A stretch of 49,572 nt of DNA. Source: Planctomyces sp. (lineage in GTDB: Bacteria > Planctomycetota > Planctomycetia > Planctomycetales > Planctomycetaceae). Of this stretch, positions 9,224 to 17,395 are shown piece after piece. Where the stretch lies: positions 1 to 49,572 of the forward strand of contig JAEUIH010000058.1 of the NCBI GenBank assembly GCA_016795105.1, written 5' to 3'. Position 1 is the stretch's first letter. Each line of letters begins with the position of its first letter. The notes beneath the pieces were generated by a model. The model made no database searches. It had not been told where the DNA came from and was given only the letters and a program-made list of their open reading frames with translations. The position numbers and the translations under genes are program-made.

Positions 9224-9736
9224 CGGCGTCTGCAAGAAGCATAAGGGCATCAACGACTCCAGATCGTGAATCCGGTCGCAGTTGTTCTTCACGTCGATTA
9301 CCCGACATCCGAAAACAACTGGCACGGTTGCCTTACTGACCAGTTCTGCCTGAACAACACCGACTTCAAATGTCACGAAACCATCAAACCTGACATTTGA
9401 GATGCCGAGGCCAAACGGCAATCGTACCGGAAATACGAGTTCAGCCGATTCGCACCAACTTTCGACTGCGATCTGCCAGGAATACGTACTTGTCGATGGT
9501 TGAAAAGGTGAGGGATCTGCATCGCCGCGGCCTCAACCGGGATCGGTGCTTCGTCTCGAGGGACCGCCCCCATTGTCGTAGCGAACCAAGGCCAACAGCA
9601 GCCAACATCGATAAACCCTCTTCGATGTAGAACCTGTTGTTAAAAAACCGATTGGTCTCCAGCACGACGGGCGGAAACGGCAGGATTCTGATGTGAATTG
9701 ATCCCCTATCTTCCATAAATTGCCTGAATCGTTATC
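9224..9736. other. Gene-poor stretch between regulator fragment and iterons
   Basis: No gene I can support. On the minus strand 9170-9421 reads naturally for about 60 residues (VRFDGFVTFEVGVVQAELVS), and neighbouring frames further upstream also look protein-like. This suggests a decayed, frameshifted gene, but no family is recognisable. If the integrated element ends on this side, its boundary could lie here. I saw no copy of the tRNA-Lys 3' end. Confidence 0.35.
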
Positions 9737-10048
9737 CAGCTTATGGGCTTATGGTGGTGATTACGGGTAACCAAAAGGCTTTAAGTTGTTTACCGCCAAC
9801 AGTTTACGGCGCAGCTTATGATCTTATGGCAAATCGACGCGAGATATATATATAGGTAATGAGTGAATCTTGATGTTCATCTCTCCTCTCTGTTCGTTCT
9901 CTCTCTATGTATATCTCTTTCAGCCATAAGTTCATAAGTTTGTTATTTTTTTCTACTTCTACTTCTTCTTCTTCTTCTGTGTTTTATGCGGTCACACCTA
10001 CTTTTTTTTCAGCTTATGATTTTGATTATGATCAGCTTATGACTTATG
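9737..10048. repeat. CTTATG iteron cluster, candidate replication origin
   Basis: Nine exact CTTATG hexamers (one pair inverted) occur in about 310 bases. Their starts are 9740, 9748, 9815, 9823, 9925 and 9933 (inverted), 10013, 10036 and 10043. Most form pairs spaced 8 bp (7 bp in the last pair), with shared context CAGCTTATGANCTTATGGC. The cluster encloses an alternating AT stretch (9844-9854) and a long pyrimidine-rich tract (about 9871-9985). The last copy overlaps the stop codon of the primase-helicase gene. Chance would give well under one copy. Iterons flanking an AT-rich region directly 3' of a primase-helicase gene is the rep-ori layout of phage satellites such as SaPIs. I infer an element replication origin bound by that protein. 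Confidence 0.7.
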
Positions 10049-12863
10049 GCAAAGTCTCGTCTTTTGGCACAAAATCATCCTCAGGAGTGCTTGGATTCAC
10101 CAAGAAATGCAATGGGATATTCACTCCATTGAAGCTCATTCCATCAATCTCCTGTTCTCTCCGGATCGCTCCTTTGCACCGCATGAGGATCTGATCAATC
10201 CCAACGCTTGCGTACTCAGTGCCTCGCAGAAGCATTTGCCGTATGATTTTGTGACACAGGAAAACATATGGTCCTTCAACCCTGTCTTTGTGGCCCACCA
10301 GTGCCTTCTCTGAGAGCTTCTTGATGCCAACCCGACTCAAATGTCTCGCCGGTGTATCCCGCGAGTTACCGACGCCGTGGGATGGCGTAGAAAGCAACTG
10401 CACGACCGTCATTGATGTGCCGCCACCAACCTGAACGACTGAACCAGCAATCGCCTGCAAAAGTGAGTCCTCTTCTGTTGTTGCACTTTCCTTCAAATCG
10501 TCCGTAGCAATCTCCATCACTGCGTTCATCATGTCCAGGGCTTCCTGATCCATGAAATTGTGAACTGCGGAGTACATCGCGACCGGAAGTCCCCAGGATT
10601 CAACGTACCGGGTGGCGAGTTCAGTTTTGTACTTCCCGATCAGGTATTTGTGGATTTCCTTGACGCGCGGGTACACCCGGCAGATGATCGCCAGAGACTT
10701 CGAACGAAGCTCTTTAATCTTCTCGGGGCTCGGAAGTTCAAAGAATCCCATACCTGCCCGGCTCGCCATATGGATGCTGATGTACCGGTTCCGTTCGGAT
10801 TCGGCATCCATCTGAGCCTCAATCGCTGCCATCCACGGCATGATCTTCACTCGAGATTTCACCATATTCTGACCGGGAGTCCCGCGGATTGCCGATCCAC
10901 CGGCGCCAGCATTCTTCAGCCACTGGATAATCTTCGGCCGTTCGGGATTGGATTCGAATTCATCAAGCAGGACGATCTTCGAGTGGATGTCGACAAACTG
11001 CCGAAGGCCTGCGGCAGTCGCATCCCCGACCGTGAGTGAGATATTCGGCCCGAAGTATTCGTGAAGAAATTTAAAAAGTGTCGTCTTTCCGCAGTTGCTG
11101 GGCCCGGTAATCGACACCCACGGACGCCACTGCCAGACGTCCTGCGCCCATGTCGCCAGTGCGAGCGAGGCAAGAATGTCCGGGATCATTCCATTTCTGT
11201 AGTTGTCCCAAAGTCCAAAAGTAGATGACAGTTCACTGAAGACCATCTGTCGCCACACTGGATTCATTGCATCATCCAGATACTTCTCGATCTCCTTCCG
11301 GTCATACCACTCCTCGCCGGTCTGCCCGACCTGAATCACCACATCACCACCGCTGTTCTGTGGTCCCTTGAATTGCTTCAGCTTCCCGTTCATCAGGAGA
11401 TACTCCCCGGACCCGACGAGCACCAGCCGTTGATCCCCGAGATACCAGATCCCCTGGCCGACTCGCCGCCGAACCTCATGAACCCTACCGGCTTCGAGAC
11501 TGATAGCATTCCTCACCTGACGCATTGTTAGCCGCGGACCCACCACCGCATCATTCTCCTCAATCTCAGATTGAGTGGCTTCACCAAAGTCAACGAGTGC
11601 ATCCTGATATGAATACCTACTGATGTTTTTAATGTAGAATGTGGTGTTCCGGGAGTAGTTGAACATCTCGATCATGGTCCCGGTTCGAGGGTTCTGTTTG
11701 CAGGTCACCACTCCGATGTTCAGCCGGCGAAGGATGGCGAGCTCAGGGGTTTCCTGTGGAATCTCATCCTTTGATTCCGGTGGTTTGCCGGTGACTTCTT
11801 CGGGAGTCTCCTCAACCAACTTCAGCAGGTCTTCGTATGTGTGTCCCTCATGAATCCAATCCTTGAGGTCTTTCCCTTTCTTCTCGGTCATCTCGTACGG
11901 CAATTGGACGTTCTTGACAGACTTCGCCCGGCCGACCATCGCCCGCACCCAGCGTGTCGCCCCTCCGGATTTGTCCGCAGCAGCGCCGAACTGTCCCGGA
12001 TTGTCACGATCGTGAATGATCACCACTTTCTTGCCGACACAGTTGGGAGCCAGTGCCCACGCGGGAGAACCGTCGTCAGTTCCGGCCGCGTTCGTGACCA
12101 CAATATGTTTCGTTCTGAGTTCCTCTGGAATCAGGTTCTGAAGGCAGAGCATGTCGCTCAGTCCCTCAGTCTTGTACACGACTTCGGCAGTCTCCCAGTT
12201 CTTGAGAGCGAGTTCATTCAGGATCCCGGTTGATCCGATCGTGATCCGCTTCTCTTCCTTCATTGGGTTCCCGGCACCCTGGAATATGAAGATCGGTTCG
12301 CAGATGCCAGACTGGATCACATAAGACTCCACTGGTGCATCAAGCAGCATTGCCGGATCGAAGACTGGAAACGCCACTACCGTTTGAGGTTGTGGTGATT
12401 TCTTTGGATAGTCGGCAAGCTTAGCGCCAGTGAGAGGGATCATTCTCACATTGACCTTGAGCGCCAGCGCCATCTGCTTCACTGAACCTAATGGAAGAGA
12501 GTCCCGAACGTTCAATGAATCCTTCACCCGCTCCAACTTCGCTTTCTTCGGCACCTTGTTCGCGATGCCCGCCTGTTTCGCGAGTATCTTGTGTGCGTCC
12601 ATGAAGTCGCCGGCATGCCCGTGCTTCACTGCAAAGTCGAAGATCGTGAGTGATCCCGTCGCAAAGTCTTTATAGACGCCGGTTGTCAGGTTCACACCAC
12701 ATGATGGTGTCGAGTCGTCTCTGTCAACAGCGTGACATTCTGCCCAGTTCTTAGACGAAACAGACCCGGTGAATTTTACTCCCCAGGTCTCGTATGTTTT
12801 TCGGATGTCAATATTCTGAACAATCTCTTCACGAAGAGATTGCCACTGATCTTTCTTACTCAT
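10044..12863 (-). CDS. Primase-helicase (CHC2-like, TOPRIM and SF3/D5-like ATPase), element replication protein
   Basis: A 939-residue replication protein. Residues 35-80 resemble a DnaG CHC2 zinc domain without the usual cysteines (WAECHAVDRDDSTPSCGVN, then YKDFATG, then FDFAV). A TOPRIM primase core lies at about 226-325, with TEG at 232-234 and HDRDNPG at 284-290. The C-terminal half is a ring-helicase-like ATPase with Walker A GPSNCGKTT (587-595) and Walker B KIVLLDEFE (629-637). I start at the ATG at 12863 (MSKKDQWQSL, preceded by AAAAGAGA). The frame stays open for 109 more codons upstream, but those are arginine-rich and unlike protein. The iteron cluster abuts its 3' end. It probably initiates element replication by melting the iteron region, unwinding it and priming. 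Confidence 0.85.
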   Translation of the reverse strand: MSKKDQWQSLREEIVQNIDIRKTYETWGVKFTGSVSSKNWAECHAVDRDDSTPSCGVNLTTGVYKDFATGSLTIFDFAVKHGHAGDFMDAHKILAKQAGIANKVPKKAKLERVKDSLNVRDSLPLGSVKQMALALKVNVRMIPLTGAKLADYPKKSPQPQTVVAFPVFDPAMLLDAPVESYVIQSGICEPIFIFQGAGNPMKEEKRITIGSTGILNELALKNWETAEVVYKTEGLSDMLCLQNLIPEELRTKHIVVTNAAGTDDGSPAWALAPNCVGKKVVIIHDRDNPGQFGAAADKSGGATRWVRAMVGRAKSVKNVQLPYEMTEKKGKDLKDWIHEGHTYEDLLKLVEETPEEVTGKPPESKDEIPQETPELAILRRLNIGVVTCKQNPRTGTMIEMFNYSRNTTFYIKNISRYSYQDALVDFGEATQSEIEENDAVVGPRLTMRQVRNAISLEAGRVHEVRRRVGQGIWYLGDQRLVLVGSGEYLLMNGKLKQFKGPQNSGGDVVIQVGQTGEEWYDRKEIEKYLDDAMNPVWRQMVFSELSSTFGLWDNYRNGMIPDILASLALATWAQDVWQWRPWVSITGPSNCGKTTLFKFLHEYFGPNISLTVGDATAAGLRQFVDIHSKIVLLDEFESNPERPKIIQWLKNAGAGGSAIRGTPGQNMVKSRVKIMPWMAAIEAQMDAESERNRYISIHMASRAGMGFFELPSPEKIKELRSKSLAIICRVYPRVKEIHKYLIGKYKTELATRYVESWGLPVAMYSAVHNFMDQEALDMMNAVMEIATDDLKESATTEEDSLLQAIAGSVVQVGGGTSMTVVQLLSTPSHGVGNSRDTPARHLSRVGIKKLSEKALVGHKDRVEGPYVFLCHKIIRQMLLRGTEYASVGIDQILMRCKGAIRREQEIDGMSFNGVNIPLHFLVNPSTPEDDFVPKDETLP

Positions 12864-13243
12864 GACTTGAATTCTCTTTTCTAAAATCGTCCTGCAAAGA
12901 ACAGCGTCAACCCTGTCGCGCGCAAGGGCATCAGGGCAGATCACCGGACTCTGTGAATGAGCCTGAGAGACTAACGCACGACTGGGCGCGTTGCCGGCAC
13001 CGCCACGGCCGATTGGGCAACGAACTTTCGATGCAAAAAGCCTGATAAAGGCCTGATGTTCGGCTGGACTCTCGAAACTGCTGTAGCGGCAACGTTGCAG
13101 CTTGCGGATAGGCACGCAAACTGAGACGAAAGTGCGATCCAGCACCCAATAGTTCGAACGGCGTCCCGCACTTTGTGGCTTCGGCGCCACAATCTGTAGT
13201 CATTCTGCTCACGCGAAACAGTGACTATCACTTGCTATCGGCA
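12864..13243. other. Leader region between HTH gene and primase-helicase
   Basis: About 380 bases, open in the primase frame but with an unnatural translation. I see no second gene. It may hold a promoter for the replication gene or simply be the intercistronic leader. A short direct repeat, GCCTGAT(AAAG)GCCTGAT, occurs near 13040. Confidence 0.35.
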
Positions 13244-13483
13244 CTACAACCCCTGATCTTGCCCAGATTGAGATCTGAGGAATGCTTCGAAGTCGGCTCC
13301 GAGGATGAACGCGCGCCCTCCAACACGACGCACAATCATTCCATGACGTCTCATGGACCGGATCGCCCACTTACCCAAACCCGACCTCTTTTGAAATTCG
13401 CTCAGGGTATACAGTGTCCCCGAATCGATGATTCCTGAATCGCTGCTGCGAGACCGTTTGTCCTGCTTATACTGATCCTTCAC
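13244..13483 (-). CDS. Small HTH DNA-binding protein (AlpA/excisionase-like)
   Basis: A winged-helix/MerR-like DNA-binding protein. TLSEFQKRSGLGKWAIRSMR forms the helix-turn-helix and VGGRAFILGADFEAFL the wing and last helix, as in excisionase/AlpA proteins. I choose the GTG at 13483, giving 79 residues, because GGAG lies at the right distance upstream and the size fits the family. The frame could instead start at a TTG at 13636 (130 residues), but that codon lies inside the repeat dyad at 13631-13699 and lacks a ribosome-binding site. The gene precedes the primase-helicase in the same direction. It probably represses or activates the replication module or serves as an excision factor for the recombinases. 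The role is inferred from fold and position. Confidence 0.65.
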   Translation of the reverse strand: MKDQYKQDKRSRSSDSGIIDSGTLYTLSEFQKRSGLGKWAIRSMRRHGMIVRRVGGRAFILGADFEAFLRSQSGQDQGL

Positions 13484-13630
13484 TTTCAACTCCACAAAGC
13501 GTTGACTATTGGCTGCCCAAGGTTTGACGAAGTTCAGACTCCGTTCTCCAAACCACAATGGCAGAGATGTATTGACCTCGTCGTTGCCTGTCGAGTACGA
13601 GTTTTTCGGAGGGACGCTGGATTCCGTATT

Positions 13631-13699
13631 TTCCAATTAAATTCCAATTCTGAACTAGGAAAAATCAACCTGAAAAATTCTATTGGAATTCTATTGGAA
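13631..13699. promoter_or_regulatory. Symmetric dyad of four TTCCAAT sites, candidate operator
   Basis: TTCCAAT occurs at 13631 and 13642, and its inverse ATTGGAA at 13682 and 13693. Within each pair the spacing is exactly 11 bp, one helical turn, and the two pairs mirror each other perfectly about position 13665. It lies upstream of the small HTH gene. This is the expected form of a binding region for a dimeric or tetrameric regulator, perhaps the HTH protein itself. The symmetry is seen directly; the function is inferred. Confidence 0.6.
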
Positions 13700-13767
13700 A
13701 CTCAGCGGAACTGCGGAGCAGCCACCGGATTGATACAGCTCAGGCCCAAGATGGGAGTCGACGACTG

Positions 13768-14046
13768 ATGCTTGGCCTCGAGGTCACGCTGAAAACCATC
13801 ATTCATCGACGGCTTCTCAATCGAGGATTCATCTGCCAAAACTCACCATACGGAACAGTTGCTCAGATTGACAAACAGGACCAACTACTCGACGTCCTGA
13901 TCAGAAAACTGATCGCAGGAACGGAGGCTCAGATATCACATGACCAAGTCCGGACGTGGTGGGGATCCGTCAATTGCCCACCACATCCGCAAGATTGGCG
14001 AGACAGCTTTAAAGTCAATATGTGGTCAGAATGCCTCTTCAGATGA
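13768..14046 (+). CDS. Possible small hypothetical protein
   Basis: A 92-codon frame that reads naturally (LKTIIHRRLLNRGFICQNS). GGGAG lies somewhat far upstream of the ATG. It lies on the strand opposite to both neighbours, between the HTH gene and the next minus-strand gene. No family is recognised. It could be a real element gene or a chance frame; the rest of the 13637-14164 stretch holds nothing else I can support. Confidence 0.25.
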   Translation: MLGLEVTLKTIIHRRLLNRGFICQNSPYGTVAQIDKQDQLLDVLIRKLIAGTEAQISHDQVRTWWGSVNCPPHPQDWRDSFKVNMWSECLFR

Positions 14047-14164
14047 TGAAATTCACCGATCGCGGGAGTTGTAACACGACTCTTTGAAAACAAACTTATT
14101 CCACTTTCCCTTAAACCCAGGCGTGACTTCAACTTGTGCGCCTGCGTTTGCGATCAGACATGGG

Positions 14165-14857
14165 TCACCGATGATCCCGCCATTGCTTAAACTCTGCCCA
14201 CGATGGCCAGATTGAACGAAAATTCTTCAGCTTGCACTTTGCAACCTTGAGGAGGGCGACTGATCTTGAGTAGTGAAACAAGTAACGCCGGACCTCCCCC
14301 GGCGTGAACGATTCGATTATGTGTGATCCCCCCCGATCGCTGACGTTGCTCAGATAGCCCCGTATCTTCTTTCCGGATATTGAGTCATTCGAGTTGACCC
14401 GGGGATGTTCATTAGCGTAGCTTGTCAACTCCTCGACTGTGACCGCCTCATTTTCGTTGTCACTGACTCCATTTGGGAGTTTCTCCGGGCACTTATCAAT
14501 CAAATAATGCAGGAGTCGAGTGACCGCCCGAAACGGAGTTCCTGGCTCTTCACAAGAGTAGTTCAGCTCCTCTGGACAAACGTCATGAGGTTTCGTCGAA
14601 AAGTTGTGTTCATCATAGTCCTTAAAAACATCTATCACGTCTGAAACCAACCCTGGCAATCGCTTGAGGTCGGAGTATTCCTGTATCATAAGCCGATCGA
14701 GGGTAGGAACGATGTCTTTGCAGAAATGGCCCGTGACAGATTGGTCATCACCCACGGTGATTTTAGATTGGAGCCAGTCCCCGAAGACATCGGCCGCATG
14801 CCGAATTCTCTCAGGCCTTGCCAGATTTACGACATGACTTTGAATTGCTGCAGACAT
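14165..14857 (-). CDS. Hypothetical element protein
   Basis: A 230-residue protein of unknown function. The start is set by a strong AAAGGAG ribosome-binding site seven bases before the ATG at 14857; the open frame runs further upstream but without a good start. It is soluble, with no signal peptide or membrane segment. The C-terminus is basic and helical (EVRRYLFHYSRSVALLKVAK, then a tryptophan-rich end SIWPSWAEFKQWRDHR), which could bind DNA. No catalytic motif is seen. An operator-like set of CCTTAAGG repeats lies about 150 bp upstream, so it may be tightly regulated. The setting, between replication and integration genes, suggests an accessory element function. Confidence 0.6.
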   Translation of the reverse strand: MSAAIQSHVVNLARPERIRHAADVFGDWLQSKITVGDDQSVTGHFCKDIVPTLDRLMIQEYSDLKRLPGLVSDVIDVFKDYDEHNFSTKPHDVCPEELNYSCEEPGTPFRAVTRLLHYLIDKCPEKLPNGVSDNENEAVTVEELTSYANEHPRVNSNDSISGKKIRGYLSNVSDRGGSHIIESFTPGEVRRYLFHYSRSVALLKVAKCKLKNFRSIWPSWAEFKQWRDHR

Positions 14858-15001
14858 AAGTACTCCTTTGCAATTAAGACAGAGGCAGGATTCCAATCGT
14901 TTTTCTAACGCGTGCACATCAACCAGAACCTGTTCAGGGCACCGCACAATCAACGCCGCTGCTGAACGGAGACTTCGGTGAACTCACTAAATGGCTGTGT
15001 C

Positions 15002-15044
15002 TTTAAGGCACCACACGGCCTTAAAGCAGTGAGTGTCCTTAAGG
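15002..15044. promoter_or_regulatory. TTTAAGGC inverted repeat plus CCTTAAGG palindrome, candidate operator
   Basis: A perfect 8-bp inverted repeat, TTTAAGGC (15002-15009) and GCCTTAAA (15018-15025), is followed by the palindrome CCTTAAGG (15037-15044). The three share the core CCTTAA/TTAAGG. They lie upstream of the minus-strand gene starting at 14857. They are a candidate repressor-binding region for that promoter. Confidence 0.45.
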
Positions 15045-15823
15045 CGCGATCATTTACTACAAAGAGCTGTCGCCCTGATGCGTTCAGAACTTCTCATCAA
15101 TGCTAATCTGGCTGCCTCCCGAGGCATTCGGAAGCGCCATCGAAAGTGACGTGACGCACTCCATTCCTATCGGCGTGACTCCGTCGAATTGCAAGAGTGC
15201 GGCCGAAATATCTCTCAAGATTTTTTGAAGTCAACCCCAGCCATTGCACATCGAACAAAACCTAACCTAAAGGTCTTCAGACAGCAGCGTCCTCGTCCAA
15301 TGCAACAAGATTCAAAATCAGTAAAAAATTCGTCCGAACGACCTAAGTGATCATGATCGCGTCCGCGGGAAAAGCCCCGCCCCCCTAGCCGGGGTTCTCG
15401 GCAACGGGATAGAGTTTCCGAGGATCCGCTGACTACGGGCGGCGAAGCGTTTCAGCCGATGAACGTTCACGGGATGCCGGCGCGATGGCTTCCGTTCACT
15501 GATCCAGGGACTCCGAAATGCGTGCGAGTCTTCATCGGACTCGCAACACTTCAATCAGAACCCTGCGAAACACAGCGTTTTTCAGCGATCCCGGTTCTCC
15601 GGCTCGACATCTCACGCAGCATCCGACGCACAACAGACACAACAGTGTTCGAGTGTTCACGGGGTCAGCCGAAAACGGAACTTCAGACGTTCGAAGTACT
15701 TCGGGATTCGGACCGAGTACCACCGGGGGCTTCCCTCACGTGCGTCGACGACGATCAGAAACGTTTGTTGTGGGGCCCCTCACATCTCGCCAGAGCTCAT
15801 CCGATCCGCAGCACCAATAAAGC
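15045..15823. other. Gene-poor stretch
   Basis: About 0.8 kb with overlapping frames on both strands, none with a ribosome-binding site or a protein-like sequence. A short GC-rich hairpin (AGCCCCG...CGGGGTT) occurs near 15375-15400. It probably holds non-coding sequence or very decayed genes. Confidence 0.4.
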
Positions 15824-15856
15824 AGCCCCTGGCCTGCAAATCGCAAACCAGGGGCT
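15824..15856 (-). terminator. Hairpin terminator after the 15886-16437 gene
   Basis: A perfect 9-bp stem, AGCCCCTGG (15824-15832) pairing with CCAGGGGCT (15848-15856), with a 15-base loop. It lies 30 bases downstream of the minus-strand gene's stop. The sequence after it on that strand (GCTTTATT) is only weakly T-rich, so it may be a stability hairpin. Confidence 0.5.
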
Positions 15857-15885
15857 TCCAGTGGCTTCTGTTTCAGTGGGCGTGT

Positions 15886-16437
15886 TTACGACTGTTTCAC
15901 GCGTTCCCGGATCTCCGGAAATGCGTCGATGAGAGCAATCCAGCGCCCCCATGTTCTGAGGGTTCTGATCTCGGACTGTTTCTTGCCGTCTGCGCCGATG
16001 ACTGTGGCTTCCAGCATCATTTCCTCATTCGTCGAAGTTCCGCGCTTTGCGTCTCGGAACATTCTTGAACCGGGCGGATGGATCTTGAGCCCCTGAACTC
16101 CTGCCGCCGCGCCGGACACGGCGCGCGCTGGCTGGAGAACTGTGCGCGTGTCATGGTCTTTCGGCAGCTGTTTCAGAATCTCTTCGAACCGTTCAGGTTC
16201 AGCCTGCGCGATGGCTTCCGGAGTTGCTGCGCCGGATCGAATGATCTCAGCGAGGAATTCCGCTGCATGAATTGCGAACAGCTTTCGGTTCAGAACGGCT
16301 GCGCGGTCCTTCGAGAACAAAGCGGATTCGAAGGCCTCGATGGCCAGCTGTCCGCGCTTCGTTGCCGTTCTGCCCGGCTCGGACACCTGGACAGTTCCGC
16401 GGGCAGTCATCGGATTGATCTTGAATGATTTCGACAT
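15886..16437 (-). CDS. Hypothetical element protein
   Basis: A 183-residue protein without a recognised family. The ATG at 16437 has AGGAG eight bases upstream; a GTG three codons earlier is less well placed. It is soluble and charged, with a helical middle (LFAIHAAEFLAEIIRSG) and an end rich in tryptophan and arginine (RTLRTWGRWIALIDAFPEIR). There is no signal or transmembrane segment. It lies 84 bases downstream of the sigma-like gene on the same strand, so the two may be co-transcribed, and it ends at a hairpin. It may be a structural or regulatory protein of the integrated element; nothing in it allows a firmer call. Confidence 0.55.
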   Translation of the reverse strand: MSKSFKINPMTARGTVQVSEPGRTATKRGQLAIEAFESALFSKDRAAVLNRKLFAIHAAEFLAEIIRSGAATPEAIAQAEPERFEEILKQLPKDHDTRTVLQPARAVSGAAAGVQGLKIHPPGSRMFRDAKRGTSTNEEMMLEATVIGADGKKQSEIRTLRTWGRWIALIDAFPEIRERVKQS

Positions 16438-16520
16438 CAGTAACACTCCTGGGTTCTGGAATTGGAAATCGAACGTTCAAACAACGGAGATCTCAGTCAG
16501 CGGGTTTCACGGCCGGGGAA

Positions 16521-16811
16521 TCAGATCAGCGGCTTTCCATTGTGACGGACTGAAATTGTGGACTGCTGCGCAATCACTTTCGCCTGTCGCTGTTCAGCGC
16601 GCTGATGCGACTTGATGACATCGAGCGCTCGACATCGGGTCCTCGAGACGAGCTCATCAATTGTCAATGATGGTTTCCGGCTTCGTTCGGCGAGCAGCGT
16701 CACGCAGACCGACTGCAGCAGATCTTCAATTGTGTTCGGGTCATTTATTCCCTTGCGACGCACTTCCGCGCATGCAATCCGCTGGATCTTCAACCAATGC
16801 GGGTTCAGCAT
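16521..16811 (-). CDS. Sigma-factor region-2-like small protein
   Basis: A 96-residue protein starting at the ATG at 16811 (AAGAGG upstream); the open frame extends another 36 codons without a good start. The pattern matches sigma-70 region 2: WLKIQRIACAEVRRKG, then IEDLLQSVCVTLLAE, then a segment ending RCRALDVIKSHQR. Region 4, which contacts -35, is absent, and the protein ends soon after. It may be a stand-alone region-2 factor, as in some phage or mobile-element regulators, or the remnant of a longer ECF sigma factor. It is transcribed with the 15886-16437 gene. Assignment rests on pattern recognition only. Confidence 0.5.
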   Translation of the reverse strand: MLNPHWLKIQRIACAEVRRKGINDPNTIEDLLQSVCVTLLAERSRKPSLTIDELVSRTRCRALDVIKSHQRAEQRQAKVIAQQSTISVRHNGKPLI

Positions 16812-17395
16812 CTGGAACCTCTTTCGTGTTGCGCCGTTCCACGTTGCGGGGACGGCGTTTGAAGCGGGAACCGTTGCCGATGAACAAGCAATTCGGCGAA
16901 AGCAGATCAGCGGTTCCACCGCAGCAAATAAACGACAGTGGGTCGCTTTTGTTGTGGGGAAATTTCCACAAATTTTGCGGAATTCGCAAGACTCTCAGAG
17001 CCCGGCGGAAGCCCGGTCTGAACGCATAGAATGCGCGACCAGCACGCGCAATTCATCCCATGCGATTGGTGACTTTCACGCGTCGTAGGTCAACGCTTTC
17101 AGCATCATGTGCCTCACGACATTCGACGCGCAGAACGTTGGCCATTCAGGATCGCTCAAGATGCACGTGAACGGATTCTTCCGGTCATCAGATCGCATGT
17201 AACGCGATGTGTTTCTCTGTGACAACCACGGCCTCGCGTGCCATGTGCTGAATCAAGGCCTCCTGTGTCGTTGAAGGGCGTGCGTCCCTGATCTTCTCGC
17301 GTTGCGAGGAAGCCGTTTATTGGCTTCGAAGAGCTGGACCATCGCTGGGGAAAGCTCGATGCACGTTCACCCAATTCATTCACAGGAGAGAAACC
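16812..17395. other. Divergent intergenic region with a palindrome
   Basis: About 580 bases separate the leftward and rightward gene blocks of the element, so divergent promoters are expected here. A 10-bp palindrome, GGAAATTTCC (16958-16967), is flanked by TTGT and ACAA, giving a near-palindrome of about 20 bp that could be an operator. No gene is supported. Confidence 0.35.

Noticed and set aside
1-9736. Second copy of the tRNA-Lys 3' end as a left attachment site
   Set aside because: Reading by eye, I found no convincing match to the tRNA-Lys 3' segment or the terminator hairpin; a computed search could still reveal a short core.
12864-13190. 109-residue N-terminal extension of the primase-helicase
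   Set aside because: Arginine-rich, no ribosome-binding site, and overlapping alternative frames; the ATG at 12863 gives a natural start.
15045-15823. Plus-strand frames of 100-157 codons
   Set aside because: No ribosome-binding sites, and overlapping frames on both strands have equally unnatural composition.
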